A DNA stretch of 64,000 bases, taken from NCBI RefSeq assembly GCF_040024445.1, contig NZ_CP157276.1, positions 3,410,001-3,474,000 on the forward strand, written 5' to 3'. This document shows, piece after piece, positions 54,018 through 61,246 of the stretch (its first letter is position 1; the number at the start of each line of letters is the position of its first letter). This DNA is from Prescottella soli. GTDB lineage: Bacteria > Actinomycetota > Actinomycetes > Mycobacteriales > Mycobacteriaceae. Both the position numbers and the translations under genes were made by a program. The notes under the pieces were generated by a model, which saw only the letters and a program-made list of their open reading frames with translations, made no database searches and was not told the DNA's origin.

Positions 54018-54812
54018 ATGGCGAACACTCCGATCCTTCGGGTAGCGATCACGGCGTTGTCGGTCGGCGTGCTGGTCGCGGTCGCGGGCTGTTCGGGCAC
54101 CACCGACGGCACGCCGGAAACGCGGGAAGTGCCGGTGTCGGCCGCTCCGACGACGGTGTCGGCGCCGCCGAGCGCCGCACCGATCTCCGAGATCGAAGCC
54201 GGGTACACCGCGACGGCCGTGCGGATCACCGGGGACACCGGCCGGGTCCGCTACGACGTCGTGGTGCCGCAGGTCGACGGAGGGGATCCGGCCGTCGCGG
54301 CGGAGTTCGACGAGTCGATGCGGGCGGCGCTGCAGGACCAGATCGACGGCTGGACGGGACAGCGGTTCACCCTCGAATCCCGGAACGAGTCGTCGGTCGT
54401 GCACATCGGATCCCGGGTCCTCAGCGGACTGTTGGTGACGTCGTGGAACGCCGATCCGCCGGGTGCGCACCCGACGCCGTTGGTGGCGACGGTGGTGATC
54501 GACGCGGACGACGCGCAGCCGATCACGCTCGACCGACTGTTCCCCGATCTTCAGGCGGGTTTGAACCGGTTGTCGGAGGAATCCGCTCGCCTGCTGCCGG
54601 CCACTGCCGCCGGCCCCGACTTCCAGCGCGAGGGAATCGAGCCGAAGCGGGAGAACTTCGCGAACTGGGTGGCCACCCCGGCCGGGATGGAGATCCACTT
54701 CACTGACTACCAGGTGGGGCCGCACGCCATCGGCCTGATCGTGGTGACGGTTCCGTGGGACCGCCTCTCCGACGTCGTCGCACCGGACCTCGTCGGCGTG
54801 GTGTCGAGCTGA
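54018..54812 (+). CDS. Lipoprotein with DUF3298/RsiV-MPT64-like domain
   Basis: The 264-residue lipoprotein has Cys25 in AVAGC, a Ser/Pro linker, then a domain with VRYDVVVPQVDGGDPAVAAE, a central SRVLSGLLVTSW and a C-terminal IHFTDYQVGPHAIG. This pattern matches the DUF3298 fold seen in RsiV and MPT64. It starts ten bases after the MTB12-like gene and is co-transcribed with it. The function is unknown; an envelope sensing or binding role is plausible. Confidence 0.7.
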   Translation: MANTPILRVAITALSVGVLVAVAGCSGTTDGTPETREVPVSAAPTTVSAPPSAAPISEIEAGYTATAVRITGDTGRVRYDVVVPQVDGGDPAVAAEFDESMRAALQDQIDGWTGQRFTLESRNESSVVHIGSRVLSGLLVTSWNADPPGAHPTPLVATVVIDADDAQPITLDRLFPDLQAGLNRLSEESARLLPATAAGPDFQREGIEPKRENFANWVATPAGMEIHFTDYQVGPHAIGLIVVTVPWDRLSDVVAPDLVGVVSS

Positions 54813-54918
54813 CCGGTCCGCCGGACGGGTGACCGGTCAACGGGAGGACGTCTGGAACGGAGGCTCGCCCGACAGGAGATTGGAGATCAGAGCGGAGCAC
54901 TGCACAGCCCGTATGCGT

Positions 54919-54929
54919 GTTCCGGGAAC
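54919..54929. promoter_or_regulatory. Palindrome GTTCCGGGAAC upstream of kshA
   Basis: Five-base arms flank one central base and the site ends 13 bases before the kshA ATG, just upstream of its ribosome site. It does not fit the KstR consensus, so a different regulator may act here. Confidence 0.4.
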
Positions 54930-54942
54930 GAAAGGACTGACC

Positions 54943-56091
54943 ATGACCTCCGTGGATGCCGACACCGCCGAGATCCGCATCATCGAAGCCGGGACGCCGC
55001 CGGCCCGCTTCGCCCGTGGCTGGCACTGCCTCGGACTCGTCGCCGACTTCAAGGACGGCACGCCGCACCCCGTCGAGGCGTTCGGCACCAAGCTGGTCGT
55101 GTTCGCCGACAGCAAGGGCGAGGTCAAGGTCCTCGACGCGTACTGCCGGCACATGGGCGGTGACCTGAGCCAGGGCACCGTCAAGGGCGACTCGGTCGCG
55201 TGTCCGTTCCACGACTGGCGCTGGAACGGCAAGGGCCGCTGCACCGACATCCCCTACGCCCGCCGCGTGCCCCCGGTCGCGAAGACCCGCGCGTGGACCA
55301 CGCTCGAGCAGGACGAGCTGCTGTTCGTGTGGAACGACCCCGAGGGCAACCCGCCCCCGCCGGAGGTCGCGATCCCCGCGATCCGCGCCACCGACGCCGA
55401 GTGGACCGACTGGCAGTGGAAGTCGCTGGTCATCGACACCAACTGCCGCGAGATCGTCGACAACGTCGTGGACATGGCGCACTTCTTCTACGTGCACTAC
55501 TCGTTCCCCACCTACTTCAAGAACATCTTCGAGGGCCACGTCGCGATCCAGGAGCAGAAGGGCGTCGGCCGCGAGGACGTCACCGAGTGGACCGACCCGG
55601 ACGTCCCGAAGCTGGTGGGCAACACCTCCGTCGCGGCCTACCACGGCCCGTCGTTCATGATCGACGACCTCGTCTACCACTACGACAAGTACGACGTGGA
55701 GTCCGTGCTCATCAACTGCCACTACCCGATCGCCCCGGACAAGTTCGTGCTCATGTACGGCATCTCGGTGAAGAAGACCGAGCAAGTGCCCGCGGAGATC
55801 GCCGACCAGCTGGTGGACGCGATGATCGGCTACATCGGCGTCGGATTCGAGCAGGACATCGAGATCTGGAAGAACAAGACCCGCATCGAGAACCCACTGC
55901 TCACCAACGAGGACGGCCCCGTCTACCAGCTGCGCCGCTGGTACGAGCAGTTCTACGTCGACGTCGCCGACATCACCCCCGACATGGTCGACCGCTTCGA
56001 GTTCGAACTCGACACCACCAAGCCCGTCGAGGCCTGGCAGGCGGAGGTCGCCGACAACCTCGCCCGCCGCGCAGCAGCGCAGGAGGCGTAG
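54943..56091 (+). CDS. kshA: 3-ketosteroid 9-alpha-monooxygenase, oxygenase subunit
   Basis: The 382-residue Rieske oxygenase has the 2Fe-2S ligands Cys68/His70 (YCRHMGGDL) and Cys87/His90 (CPFHDWRWNG). Mononuclear-iron histidines 180 and 185 lie in DMAHFFYVHYSFP, and an Asp in GFEQDIEIWKN. The sequence follows rhodococcal KshA closely through these regions and at the C-terminal QLRRWYEQFYVDV. KshA with its reductase KshB hydroxylates the steroid nucleus at C9, leading to ring opening. KshB is not in the window. AAAGGA precedes the ATG. Rhodococci often carry several kshA copies with different substrate ranges. Confidence 0.92.
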   Translation: MTSVDADTAEIRIIEAGTPPARFARGWHCLGLVADFKDGTPHPVEAFGTKLVVFADSKGEVKVLDAYCRHMGGDLSQGTVKGDSVACPFHDWRWNGKGRCTDIPYARRVPPVAKTRAWTTLEQDELLFVWNDPEGNPPPPEVAIPAIRATDAEWTDWQWKSLVIDTNCREIVDNVVDMAHFFYVHYSFPTYFKNIFEGHVAIQEQKGVGREDVTEWTDPDVPKLVGNTSVAAYHGPSFMIDDLVYHYDKYDVESVLINCHYPIAPDKFVLMYGISVKKTEQVPAEIADQLVDAMIGYIGVGFEQDIEIWKNKTRIENPLLTNEDGPVYQLRRWYEQFYVDVADITPDMVDRFEFELDTTKPVEAWQAEVADNLARRAAAQEA

Positions 56092-56093
56092 TC

Positions 56094-56315
56094 GTGGAAC
56101 CCGTCGAGTGCGACCGCTGCGGGTGCTGCGTGCTGGTGAGCAAGAACAGTTGGCAGCACACCGCGGTTCAGTGGACCGCCGAGGCGCGCGCCGCATGCCA
56201 GGAGCTGGGCGGCGAGCCGGACGATCCCGGGGCACGGTCCCGAAGTTGCTCCGCGATGCGGGACTCCATCGCCCGCGCCGCGGTCGAGGGGCGGCTTACC
56301 GTTCTCGACGAGTGA
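56094..56315 (+). CDS. Small Cys-rich protein downstream of kshA
   Basis: The 73-residue protein starts at GTG, seven bases after AGGAGG at the kshA 3' end. Six cysteines occur, four of them clustered as C-x2-C-x-CC at residues 6-12, then Cys35 and Cys52. The segment VLVSKNSWQHTAVQW recalls small proteins annotated as ferredoxin-like next to oxygenases in actinobacteria. The coupling to kshA suggests a metal-binding or electron-transfer helper, but a cluster type cannot be assigned. Confidence 0.65.
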   Translation: MEPVECDRCGCCVLVSKNSWQHTAVQWTAEARAACQELGGEPDDPGARSRSCSAMRDSIARAAVEGRLTVLDE

Positions 56316-56336
56316 GAGCGGTTTCGCTCGCAGTCC

Positions 56337-56379
56337 ACGGAGGTCCCCGTGCTCGTTTCACGAGCGCGGGGACCTCCGT
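56337..56379 (+). terminator. Terminator after the kshA operon
   Basis: Nineteen-base arms (56337-56355 and 56361-56379) pair with one T-G wobble around TTTCA. It lies 22 bases after the stop of the small Cys-rich gene. Confidence 0.75.
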
Positions 56380-56481
56380 CTCGATCCAGCCCGGTTCTGC
56401 CCGGATGTCCGAAGTGCCTGCCGGAATCCGGGTTCGGCCCGCCTACCATCCGAGGGGACGGTGCGCGCCCAGGAGGTTTCT

Positions 56482-57156
56482 GTGATCAAGGTGAACCAGG
56501 TCGTCTCGCGCGCAGAGGCGGAGAAACTGCGCGACGTCGAGGTCGTGGGGATCTGCCTCGGCGATCCGGACGCAACCGACAAGCGGGTGGTCGATGCGAC
56601 TACATTCGCCTCCCTACAGGAGGCGATCGGCCCCCGAACGTCGTTGTACGTCGACGCCTCGGCGGGGTACACGCCGGAGGTTGTCGTCGATGCCGTCGAT
56701 TCGCTCCGGCCCGCCTACTTCGAGTTCACGTCCGTGGATTCGGCGAAGGTCTCGCAGGTCGACGAGCAACTGGATCTCTTGCAGCGGCTGACCGTGCCGA
56801 AGATCGCGAACGGATTCTTCATCCTGAAGGACGACGTGTCCCTGCTCGACAGCCTCGAACATCTGGACCGGCTCGTCGACGCCGGCGTCGAGTACTTCCA
56901 GGTGGAGATCGACTCTCTGATCGATCCCGGATTCCGGATCTCGGCGTCGGACCAGAAGCGGATCGCAGCGATGTTCGCCGGTTATCCGTGCATCGTCAGC
57001 GTCGCGTGTGCCTCGGTTCCGGTGCCTCCGGAGCTGGGTCAGGCCGGCGTCTACTTCAATCTGGGGAACGGACGTACGCCGAATTACGACTTCTCGGACA
57101 GGAAGAGCCCGCTCTCGGGGGTCGTCCGGGTGCTTCGCTCACGGTCACGCGACTGA
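56482..57156 (+). CDS. Unrecognised protein, possible TrpF-like TIM barrel
   Basis: The 224-residue protein starts at GTG, five bases after AGGAGG. No family is recognised with certainty. The order MIKVNQVVSRAEAEKLRDVE, VVGICLG, TSLYVDAS, FEFTSVDS, PKIANGFFI and YFQVEID suggests alternating strands and helices like a small TIM barrel, with some likeness to phosphoribosylanthranilate isomerase. The TrpF CGLT motif is absent. There is no signal peptide. It stands alone between terminators and could be an isomerase-like enzyme of unknown substrate. Confidence 0.55.
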   Translation: MIKVNQVVSRAEAEKLRDVEVVGICLGDPDATDKRVVDATTFASLQEAIGPRTSLYVDASAGYTPEVVVDAVDSLRPAYFEFTSVDSAKVSQVDEQLDLLQRLTVPKIANGFFILKDDVSLLDSLEHLDRLVDAGVEYFQVEIDSLIDPGFRISASDQKRIAAMFAGYPCIVSVACASVPVPPELGQAGVYFNLGNGRTPNYDFSDRKSPLSGVVRVLRSRSRD

Positions 57157-57374
57157 TCCGATTCGACCGCTGCTGTTCGCCTGTTCGACACCTGATCGTT
57201 CCAAGATCGTTGCCGGGTCACGTGAATATTACTCACGGAGATTCGAGCTGGTCGGAAGCGAAATCGACTGTCTTGCAGAATCTCTGCCCGGCCGCCCTAC
57301 GTACTCTCGTGGGCGTCGTGCAGTACATCGAACGCGCACAACGCGTACACACATCCACTGTGAGGAGTTTTGTC

Positions 57375-57509
57375 ATGGGTTCTTCCGACGCTGATCTCGC
57401 CCTGATCAAGCAGATCCAGCCCGTCGTCAGCGGCATCGGCACCATCCTCGGCGGCATCGGCGCCGTCCTGAGCGTGATCGGCGCGCTGAACGCCCTCAAG
57501 CTGAGCTGA
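57375..57509 (+). CDS. 44-residue amphipathic peptide
   Basis: TGAGGAG lies seven bases before an ATG opening a 44-residue frame. The sequence MGSSDADLALIKQIQPVVSG is followed by a hydrophobic, Gly-spaced helix ending in LNALKLS. There is no signal peptide. The size and amphipathic design recall PorA/PorH-like cell-wall channel peptides of corynebacteria and relatives, though no clear homology is seen. A hairpin follows directly, so it is a single-gene unit. The 218 bases upstream hold no other gene. Confidence 0.6.
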   Translation: MGSSDADLALIKQIQPVVSGIGTILGGIGAVLSVIGALNALKLS

Positions 57510-57525
57510 ATTCCAGCTGCCGCCT

Positions 57526-57564
57526 CCGGCCCGCACTCCGTCCTCGTCGTCGGGTGCGGGCCGG
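57526..57564 (+). terminator. Hairpin after the 44-residue peptide gene
   Basis: CCGGCCCGCAC (57526-57536) pairs fully with GTGCGGGCCGG (57554-57564). It starts 17 bases after the peptide stop. Confidence 0.6.
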
Positions 57565-57601
57565 ATGTCTTTGTGCTGCCGGCATGAAGAGCTCGCGAAC
57601 G

Positions 57602-57642
57602 GCAAAGCCCCCCAAAGCCATACTGGCGATGGGGGGCTTTGC
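57602..57642 (-). terminator. Terminator of the 3-hydroxyacyl-CoA dehydrogenase gene
   Basis: Thirteen-base arms (57602-57614 and 57630-57642) are perfectly complementary and enclose an inner GCCA/TGGC pair. It lies 15 bases after the minus-strand dehydrogenase stop. Confidence 0.7.
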
Positions 57643-57656
57643 TGGTACTGGGTGGA

Positions 57657-58505
57657 CTACTTGTAGCTGTAGAAGCCCTGGCCGACCTTCTTGCCGAGGT
57701 GACCGGCGTCCACCTTGCGGCGGAGCAGGGCCGGCGGCGCGTAGTTGGGCTGACCGAACTCGGCGTACATCGACTCGGCCGCGGCGAGCGCGACGTCGAG
57801 ACCGACGGTGTCGAGAAGCGTCAGCGGACCCATCGGGTAGCCGCAGCCGCCCTTCATCGCCTCGTCGATGTCGTCGGCGGTCGCGTAGCCCGACTCGAGC
57901 ATGCGGACGGCGTCGCACAGGTACGGGATTAGCAGCGCGTTGACGATGAAGCCGGCGCGGTCACCCGCACGGACGGCCTTCTTGCCGAGGACGTCGCGTG
58001 CGTAATTCGTCACCGCCGCGACAGTTTCTTCGGAGGTGACCAGGCTGACCACGATCTCCACCAGAGGCATGACCGGCACCGGGTTGAAGAAGTGGACGCC
58101 GACGACCTGCGACGGGCGCTCGGTGGCGTTGGCGATCTTGATGACCGGGATCGACGACGTGTTGGTCGCCAGGATGCCGGACGGCTTCACGATCTTGTCG
58201 AGCTTGCCGAAGATGTCGGCCTTGAGGGCCTCGATCTCCGGAGCGGCCTCGATGACGAGGTCTCGGTCCGCGAACTCGTTGATGTCGAGGGTCACGCGCA
58301 CCCGAGCGATGGCGGCGTCCGCCTCCTCCTGGGTGATCTTTCCGCGAGCGACACCCTTGCTGATCGAGTTAGCGATGCGCGCCTGTGCGGCGTCGGCGAA
58401 CTCCTGCTTCGTCTCGAGAACCAGGACGTTGCTTCCGGCCTTGGCACACACCTCTGCGATGCCGGCACCCATCGTGCCGCCACCGATCACACCAACTAGC
58501 TCCAC
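57657..58505 (-). CDS. 3-hydroxybutyryl-CoA (3-hydroxyacyl-CoA) dehydrogenase
   Basis: The 282-residue enzyme has the NAD loop GVIGGGTMGAGIAE at its N-terminus, the signature HFFNPVPVMPLVEIV near residue 138 with the catalytic His, and the C-terminal domain with GFIVNALLIPYL. It oxidises 3-hydroxyacyl-CoA to 3-oxoacyl-CoA in fatty-acid or PHB metabolism. The length matches the FadB2/HbdA group. It is flanked by two tiny peptide genes and is probably its own transcription unit. Confidence 0.93.
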   Translation of the reverse strand: MELVGVIGGGTMGAGIAEVCAKAGSNVLVLETKQEFADAAQARIANSISKGVARGKITQEEADAAIARVRVTLDINEFADRDLVIEAAPEIEALKADIFGKLDKIVKPSGILATNTSSIPVIKIANATERPSQVVGVHFFNPVPVMPLVEIVVSLVTSEETVAAVTNYARDVLGKKAVRAGDRAGFIVNALLIPYLCDAVRMLESGYATADDIDEAMKGGCGYPMGPLTLLDTVGLDVALAAAESMYAEFGQPNYAPPALLRRKVDAGHLGKKVGQGFYSYK

Positions 58506-58592
58506 AGTCGAATCTCCACTGTCGTCTCTTCACGTCGCCGGTAGAGCGACGTGCTGTCAAGGTCATTCTGCTATTGGGGGCCTGGCACCCGG

Positions 58593-58625
58593 CACCCCGG
58601 CGTCGGAAGCTCCGACGCCGGGGTG
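58593..58625 (-). terminator. Strong hairpin after the Gly-rich peptide gene
   Basis: CACCCCGGCGTCGGA (58593-58607) pairs perfectly with 58611-58625 around AGC. It is about 30 bases beyond the stop of the minus-strand Gly-rich peptide gene. Confidence 0.7.
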
Positions 58626-58653
58626 ACGGGTACGGCGGGTGTCGTCGAACCGG

Positions 58654-58827
58654 TCAGCTGCCGAGGCTGCCACCTCCGAGGCCACCACCCCCGAGGCCGC
58701 CGAGACCCCCACCTCCGAGGCCGCCGAGACCCCCACCCCCGGTACCGCCGTTACCCTGACCGCCCATGAGGGTCATCAACTGGGCAAACACCTGCACCAG
58801 TTCCCCCAGCATGCTGATCGATCCCAT
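58654..58827 (-). CDS. 57-residue Gly/Leu-repeat peptide
   Basis: A minus-strand frame begins at ATG, ten bases after GGAGGAG, and encodes 57 residues. The N-terminal MGSISMLGELVQVFAQLMTL forms an amphipathic helix. The rest is nearly all Gly and Leu, built from about three copies of the eight-residue unit GGLGGGGL-like, encoded by 24-base repeats. There is no signal peptide and no known domain. A clean ribosome site and a strong hairpin after the stop mark it as a real gene. It may be a cell-envelope peptide; the function is unknown. Confidence 0.6.
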   Translation of the reverse strand: MGSISMLGELVQVFAQLMTLMGGQGNGGTGGGGLGGLGGGGLGGLGGGGLGGGSLGS

Positions 58828-58926
58828 GTGAACTCAACTCCTCCGCGTCGGTCACGGCACCGGACCCGAACCCCTATTGAACGTCGGGGACCGCGGGGTC
58901 GGAAACCGTCGCAGCGGAACTGTGCG

Positions 58927-60084
58927 TCACTTGAGCAGTGCGCGTGACATCACCAGACGCTGGATCTGGTTGGTGCCCTCGTAGATCTGGGTGATCTTGG
59001 CGTCGCGCATCATGCGCTCGACCGGGAAGTCGGTGGTGTAGCCGGCGCCGCCGAACAGCTGCACGGCGTTGGTGGTGACCTCCATCGCGACGTCCGACGC
59101 GAGGCACTTTGCGGCGGCGGAGATGAAGCCGAGGTTCTTCTCGCCGCGCTCGGCGCGGGCGGCAGCGGTGTAGACCATGAGGCGGGCCGACTCGATCTTC
59201 ATCGCCATGTCCGCGAGCATGAACTGGGTGTTCTGGAAGTCGGCGATCGACTTGCCGAACTGCTTGCGGTCCTTGGTGTAGGCCACTGCCGCGTCGAACG
59301 CGCCCTGTGCCAGGCCGAGCGCCTGCGCGCCGATCGTGGGGCGGGTGTGGTCGAGGGTCTCGAGCGCGGTCTTGAAGCCGGTGCCGGGCTCGCCGATGAT
59401 GCGGTCGCCCGGAATGCGGCAGTTCTCGAAGTACAGCTCGGCGGTGGGGGAGCCCTTGATGCCGAGCTTGTGCTCGAGCGGGCCGACGACGAAGCCCTCG
59501 TCGTCCTTGCGGACCATGAACGCGGAGATGCCGTTGGCGCCCTTGTCGGCGTCGGTCACGGCCATGACGGTGTACCAGGTGGACTGGCCGCCGTTGGTGA
59601 TCCAGCACTTGGAGCCGTTGAGGATCCAGTCGTCGCCGTCGGCCTTCGCGCGGGTGCGCATGCTCGCGGCGTCGGAGCCGGCCTCACGCTCGGACAGGGC
59701 GTACGACGCCATCGCGCCGGCGGCGATCTCGGGGAGCACCTGCTTCTTGAGGTCCTCGGAGCCCTTGAGGATCAGGCCCATGGTGCCGAGCTTGTTGACG
59801 GCGGGGATCAGCGAGGACGAACCGCAGACGCGGGCGACCTCCTCGATCACGATGCAGGTGGCGACCGAATCGGCGCCCTGCCCGTCGTAGGCCTCGGGGA
59901 CGTGGATGGCGTTGAAACCCGAGTTCACGAGCGCATCGAGAGCTTCCTGCGGGAAGCGGGCCTGCTCGTCGACTTCCTTCGCGTAGGGCGCGATCTCCTT
60001 CTCGGAGAGAGCGCGGATCGCGGCCCGCAGCTCGTCGTGCTCCTCGTTCAGCTGGAAGAGGGGGAAATCGGGGTTGCCGGCCAT
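58927..60084 (-). CDS. Acyl-CoA dehydrogenase (FadE25-like)
   Basis: The 385-residue flavoprotein has the substrate/flavin motif YALSEREAGSDAASMRT near residue 130, WITNGG near 165, and the C-terminal IYEGTNQIQRLVMSR with the catalytic Glu. It oxidises acyl-CoA to enoyl-CoA and should pass electrons to ETF. The layout matches FadE25 of mycobacteria. The upstream 205 bases carry two copies of a palindrome, probably bound by the adjacent TetR protein. Confidence 0.93.
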   Translation of the reverse strand: MAGNPDFPLFQLNEEHDELRAAIRALSEKEIAPYAKEVDEQARFPQEALDALVNSGFNAIHVPEAYDGQGADSVATCIVIEEVARVCGSSSLIPAVNKLGTMGLILKGSEDLKKQVLPEIAAGAMASYALSEREAGSDAASMRTRAKADGDDWILNGSKCWITNGGQSTWYTVMAVTDADKGANGISAFMVRKDDEGFVVGPLEHKLGIKGSPTAELYFENCRIPGDRIIGEPGTGFKTALETLDHTRPTIGAQALGLAQGAFDAAVAYTKDRKQFGKSIADFQNTQFMLADMAMKIESARLMVYTAAARAERGEKNLGFISAAAKCLASDVAMEVTTNAVQLFGGAGYTTDFPVERMMRDAKITQIYEGTNQIQRLVMSRALLK

Positions 60085-60164
60085 GGGGGTCGCTCCTCGG
60101 GTGTGCAGGACGGTCGGTTGTTCGTGAACGGTCTGCTGGCAGCGAGTGACACCATGTGTCTTGG

Positions 60165-60177
60165 GGCACTCAGTGCC
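60165..60177. promoter_or_regulatory. Operator palindrome GGCACT-C-AGTGCC, copy 1
   Basis: Six-base arms flank one base in a perfect inverted repeat about 80 bases upstream of the acyl-CoA dehydrogenase start. A second copy lies 110 bases away. The outer base after the right arm is also shared (AGTGCCA). Confidence 0.7.
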
Positions 60178-60274
60178 ACGGCTGTTCGTCGTGCTGTGGC
60201 GTACTCGTCGGCATGTTTCTGGTGTTCAATTGCCGATCACGCACGTGGATCCACGAATGGCCCCAGTGAACCAT

Positions 60275-60287
60275 GGCACTTAGTGCC
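60275..60287. promoter_or_regulatory. Operator palindrome GGCACT-T-AGTGCC, copy 2
   Basis: The copy differs from the first only in the central base and extends to TGGCACT-T-AGTGCCA. It lies three bases beyond the TetR stop, between the regulator gene and the dehydrogenase gene on the same strand. The remaining gap holds no gene. Confidence 0.7.
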
Positions 60288-60289
60288 AG

Positions 60290-61036
60290 TCAAGGGCTCG
60301 GTGATCCCGTCGGTGGCGACGCCGCCTCCAACTGCAGGCGCACGCGCCGCGCCACCTCCTCCGCCGGGGTGCCGGCCGGGTACGTCACGACCGTCACCGC
60401 TGTCCCGTCGGCCGAGGTCGGCGCGGCGTCGGGACCCGTGGTCACGGACAGAAACTTGCGTCGGATCTCTGCGAGCGTGCGCTGCAACTCGGCCGGGGTC
60501 GCGGTCTCGTCGCCCCGGATCATCGCCCGCAGCAGGTAGTTGTGGCACGCCGTGACGGACGCCGCGAAACCCACGACGTCCAGGGGCTTCGCCGACGGGA
60601 CCGCGCCGCGCAGGTAGTCGGTGAACAGCCGTTCGTAGCGGTGCCCGGTGACCAACTCGCGCTCGCGCAGCGCCGGCACCCGCTGGACCACCTGGTATCG
60701 CCGGACCGACAGTTCGCGGTTCTCCCGGAATCGGTCGAACACCAGACGGGCGGCCTCGCACACCGCCACCCACGGATCCTCGGTGGTGGTGGCGAGGTAC
60801 GCCGAGGCCTGCTCGAGCAGCGATTCGTGATCGGCGAAGATCACGTCCTCCTTCGACCGGAACTGCCGGAAGAAGGTGCGTCGCGAGACACCGGCGGCGG
60901 CCGCGACCTGGTCGACGGTCGTCGCCTCGTACCCGTGTTCGGCGAACAGTCGGATGGCCTGGTTCGCGACATGGACCCGGAAGTCGGCGGGTTCGCCGCT
61001 TTTGTCGGGTTCGGTGCCCTCGGCGCGCTCACTCAT
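60290..61036 (-). CDS. TetR family transcriptional regulator
   Basis: The 248-residue regulator has a helix-turn-helix in TTVDQVAAAAGVSRRTFFRQ near residues 40-59 and an extended C-terminal region after the ligand domain. The start at 61036 matches the family; a longer open frame upstream is antisense to the synthetase gene. Its target is probably the acyl-CoA dehydrogenase gene just downstream, whose promoter holds two identical palindromes. Acyl-CoA is a plausible ligand by analogy with other fatty-acid TetR proteins. Confidence 0.87.
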   Translation of the reverse strand: MSERAEGTEPDKSGEPADFRVHVANQAIRLFAEHGYEATTVDQVAAAAGVSRRTFFRQFRSKEDVIFADHESLLEQASAYLATTTEDPWVAVCEAARLVFDRFRENRELSVRRYQVVQRVPALRERELVTGHRYERLFTDYLRGAVPSAKPLDVVGFAASVTACHNYLLRAMIRGDETATPAELQRTLAEIRRKFLSVTTGPDAAPTSADGTAVTVVTYPAGTPAEEVARRVRLQLEAASPPTGSPSP

Positions 61037-61246
61037 GGGTGCCAGTATCCACACACGCTGGCGCCGGTCCGTTCGCCCGACCGATCCGTCCGGCTCGTCT
61101 GACCTGCCGATCTGGACCGTATTGCGACGTGGGCGGATACTCACACATAGGCGCTGCCCGTCGCGGACGGCTTCCGCCTGAGGGAGTGTCGTTCGGCGAC
61201 GGTGGCGCGAGCCACCGCGGCGAACCGATCCTTCTGGGGGCGATAC

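Noticed and set aside
54919-54929. KstR-type operator upstream of kshA
   Set aside because: GTTCCGGGAAC does not match the TNNAACNNGTTNNA pattern of KstR; kept only as an unassigned palindrome.
58669-58740. Short tandem repeats that might suggest a CRISPR array
   Set aside because: Units are contiguous with no spacers and encode Gly/Leu repeats in a peptide gene.
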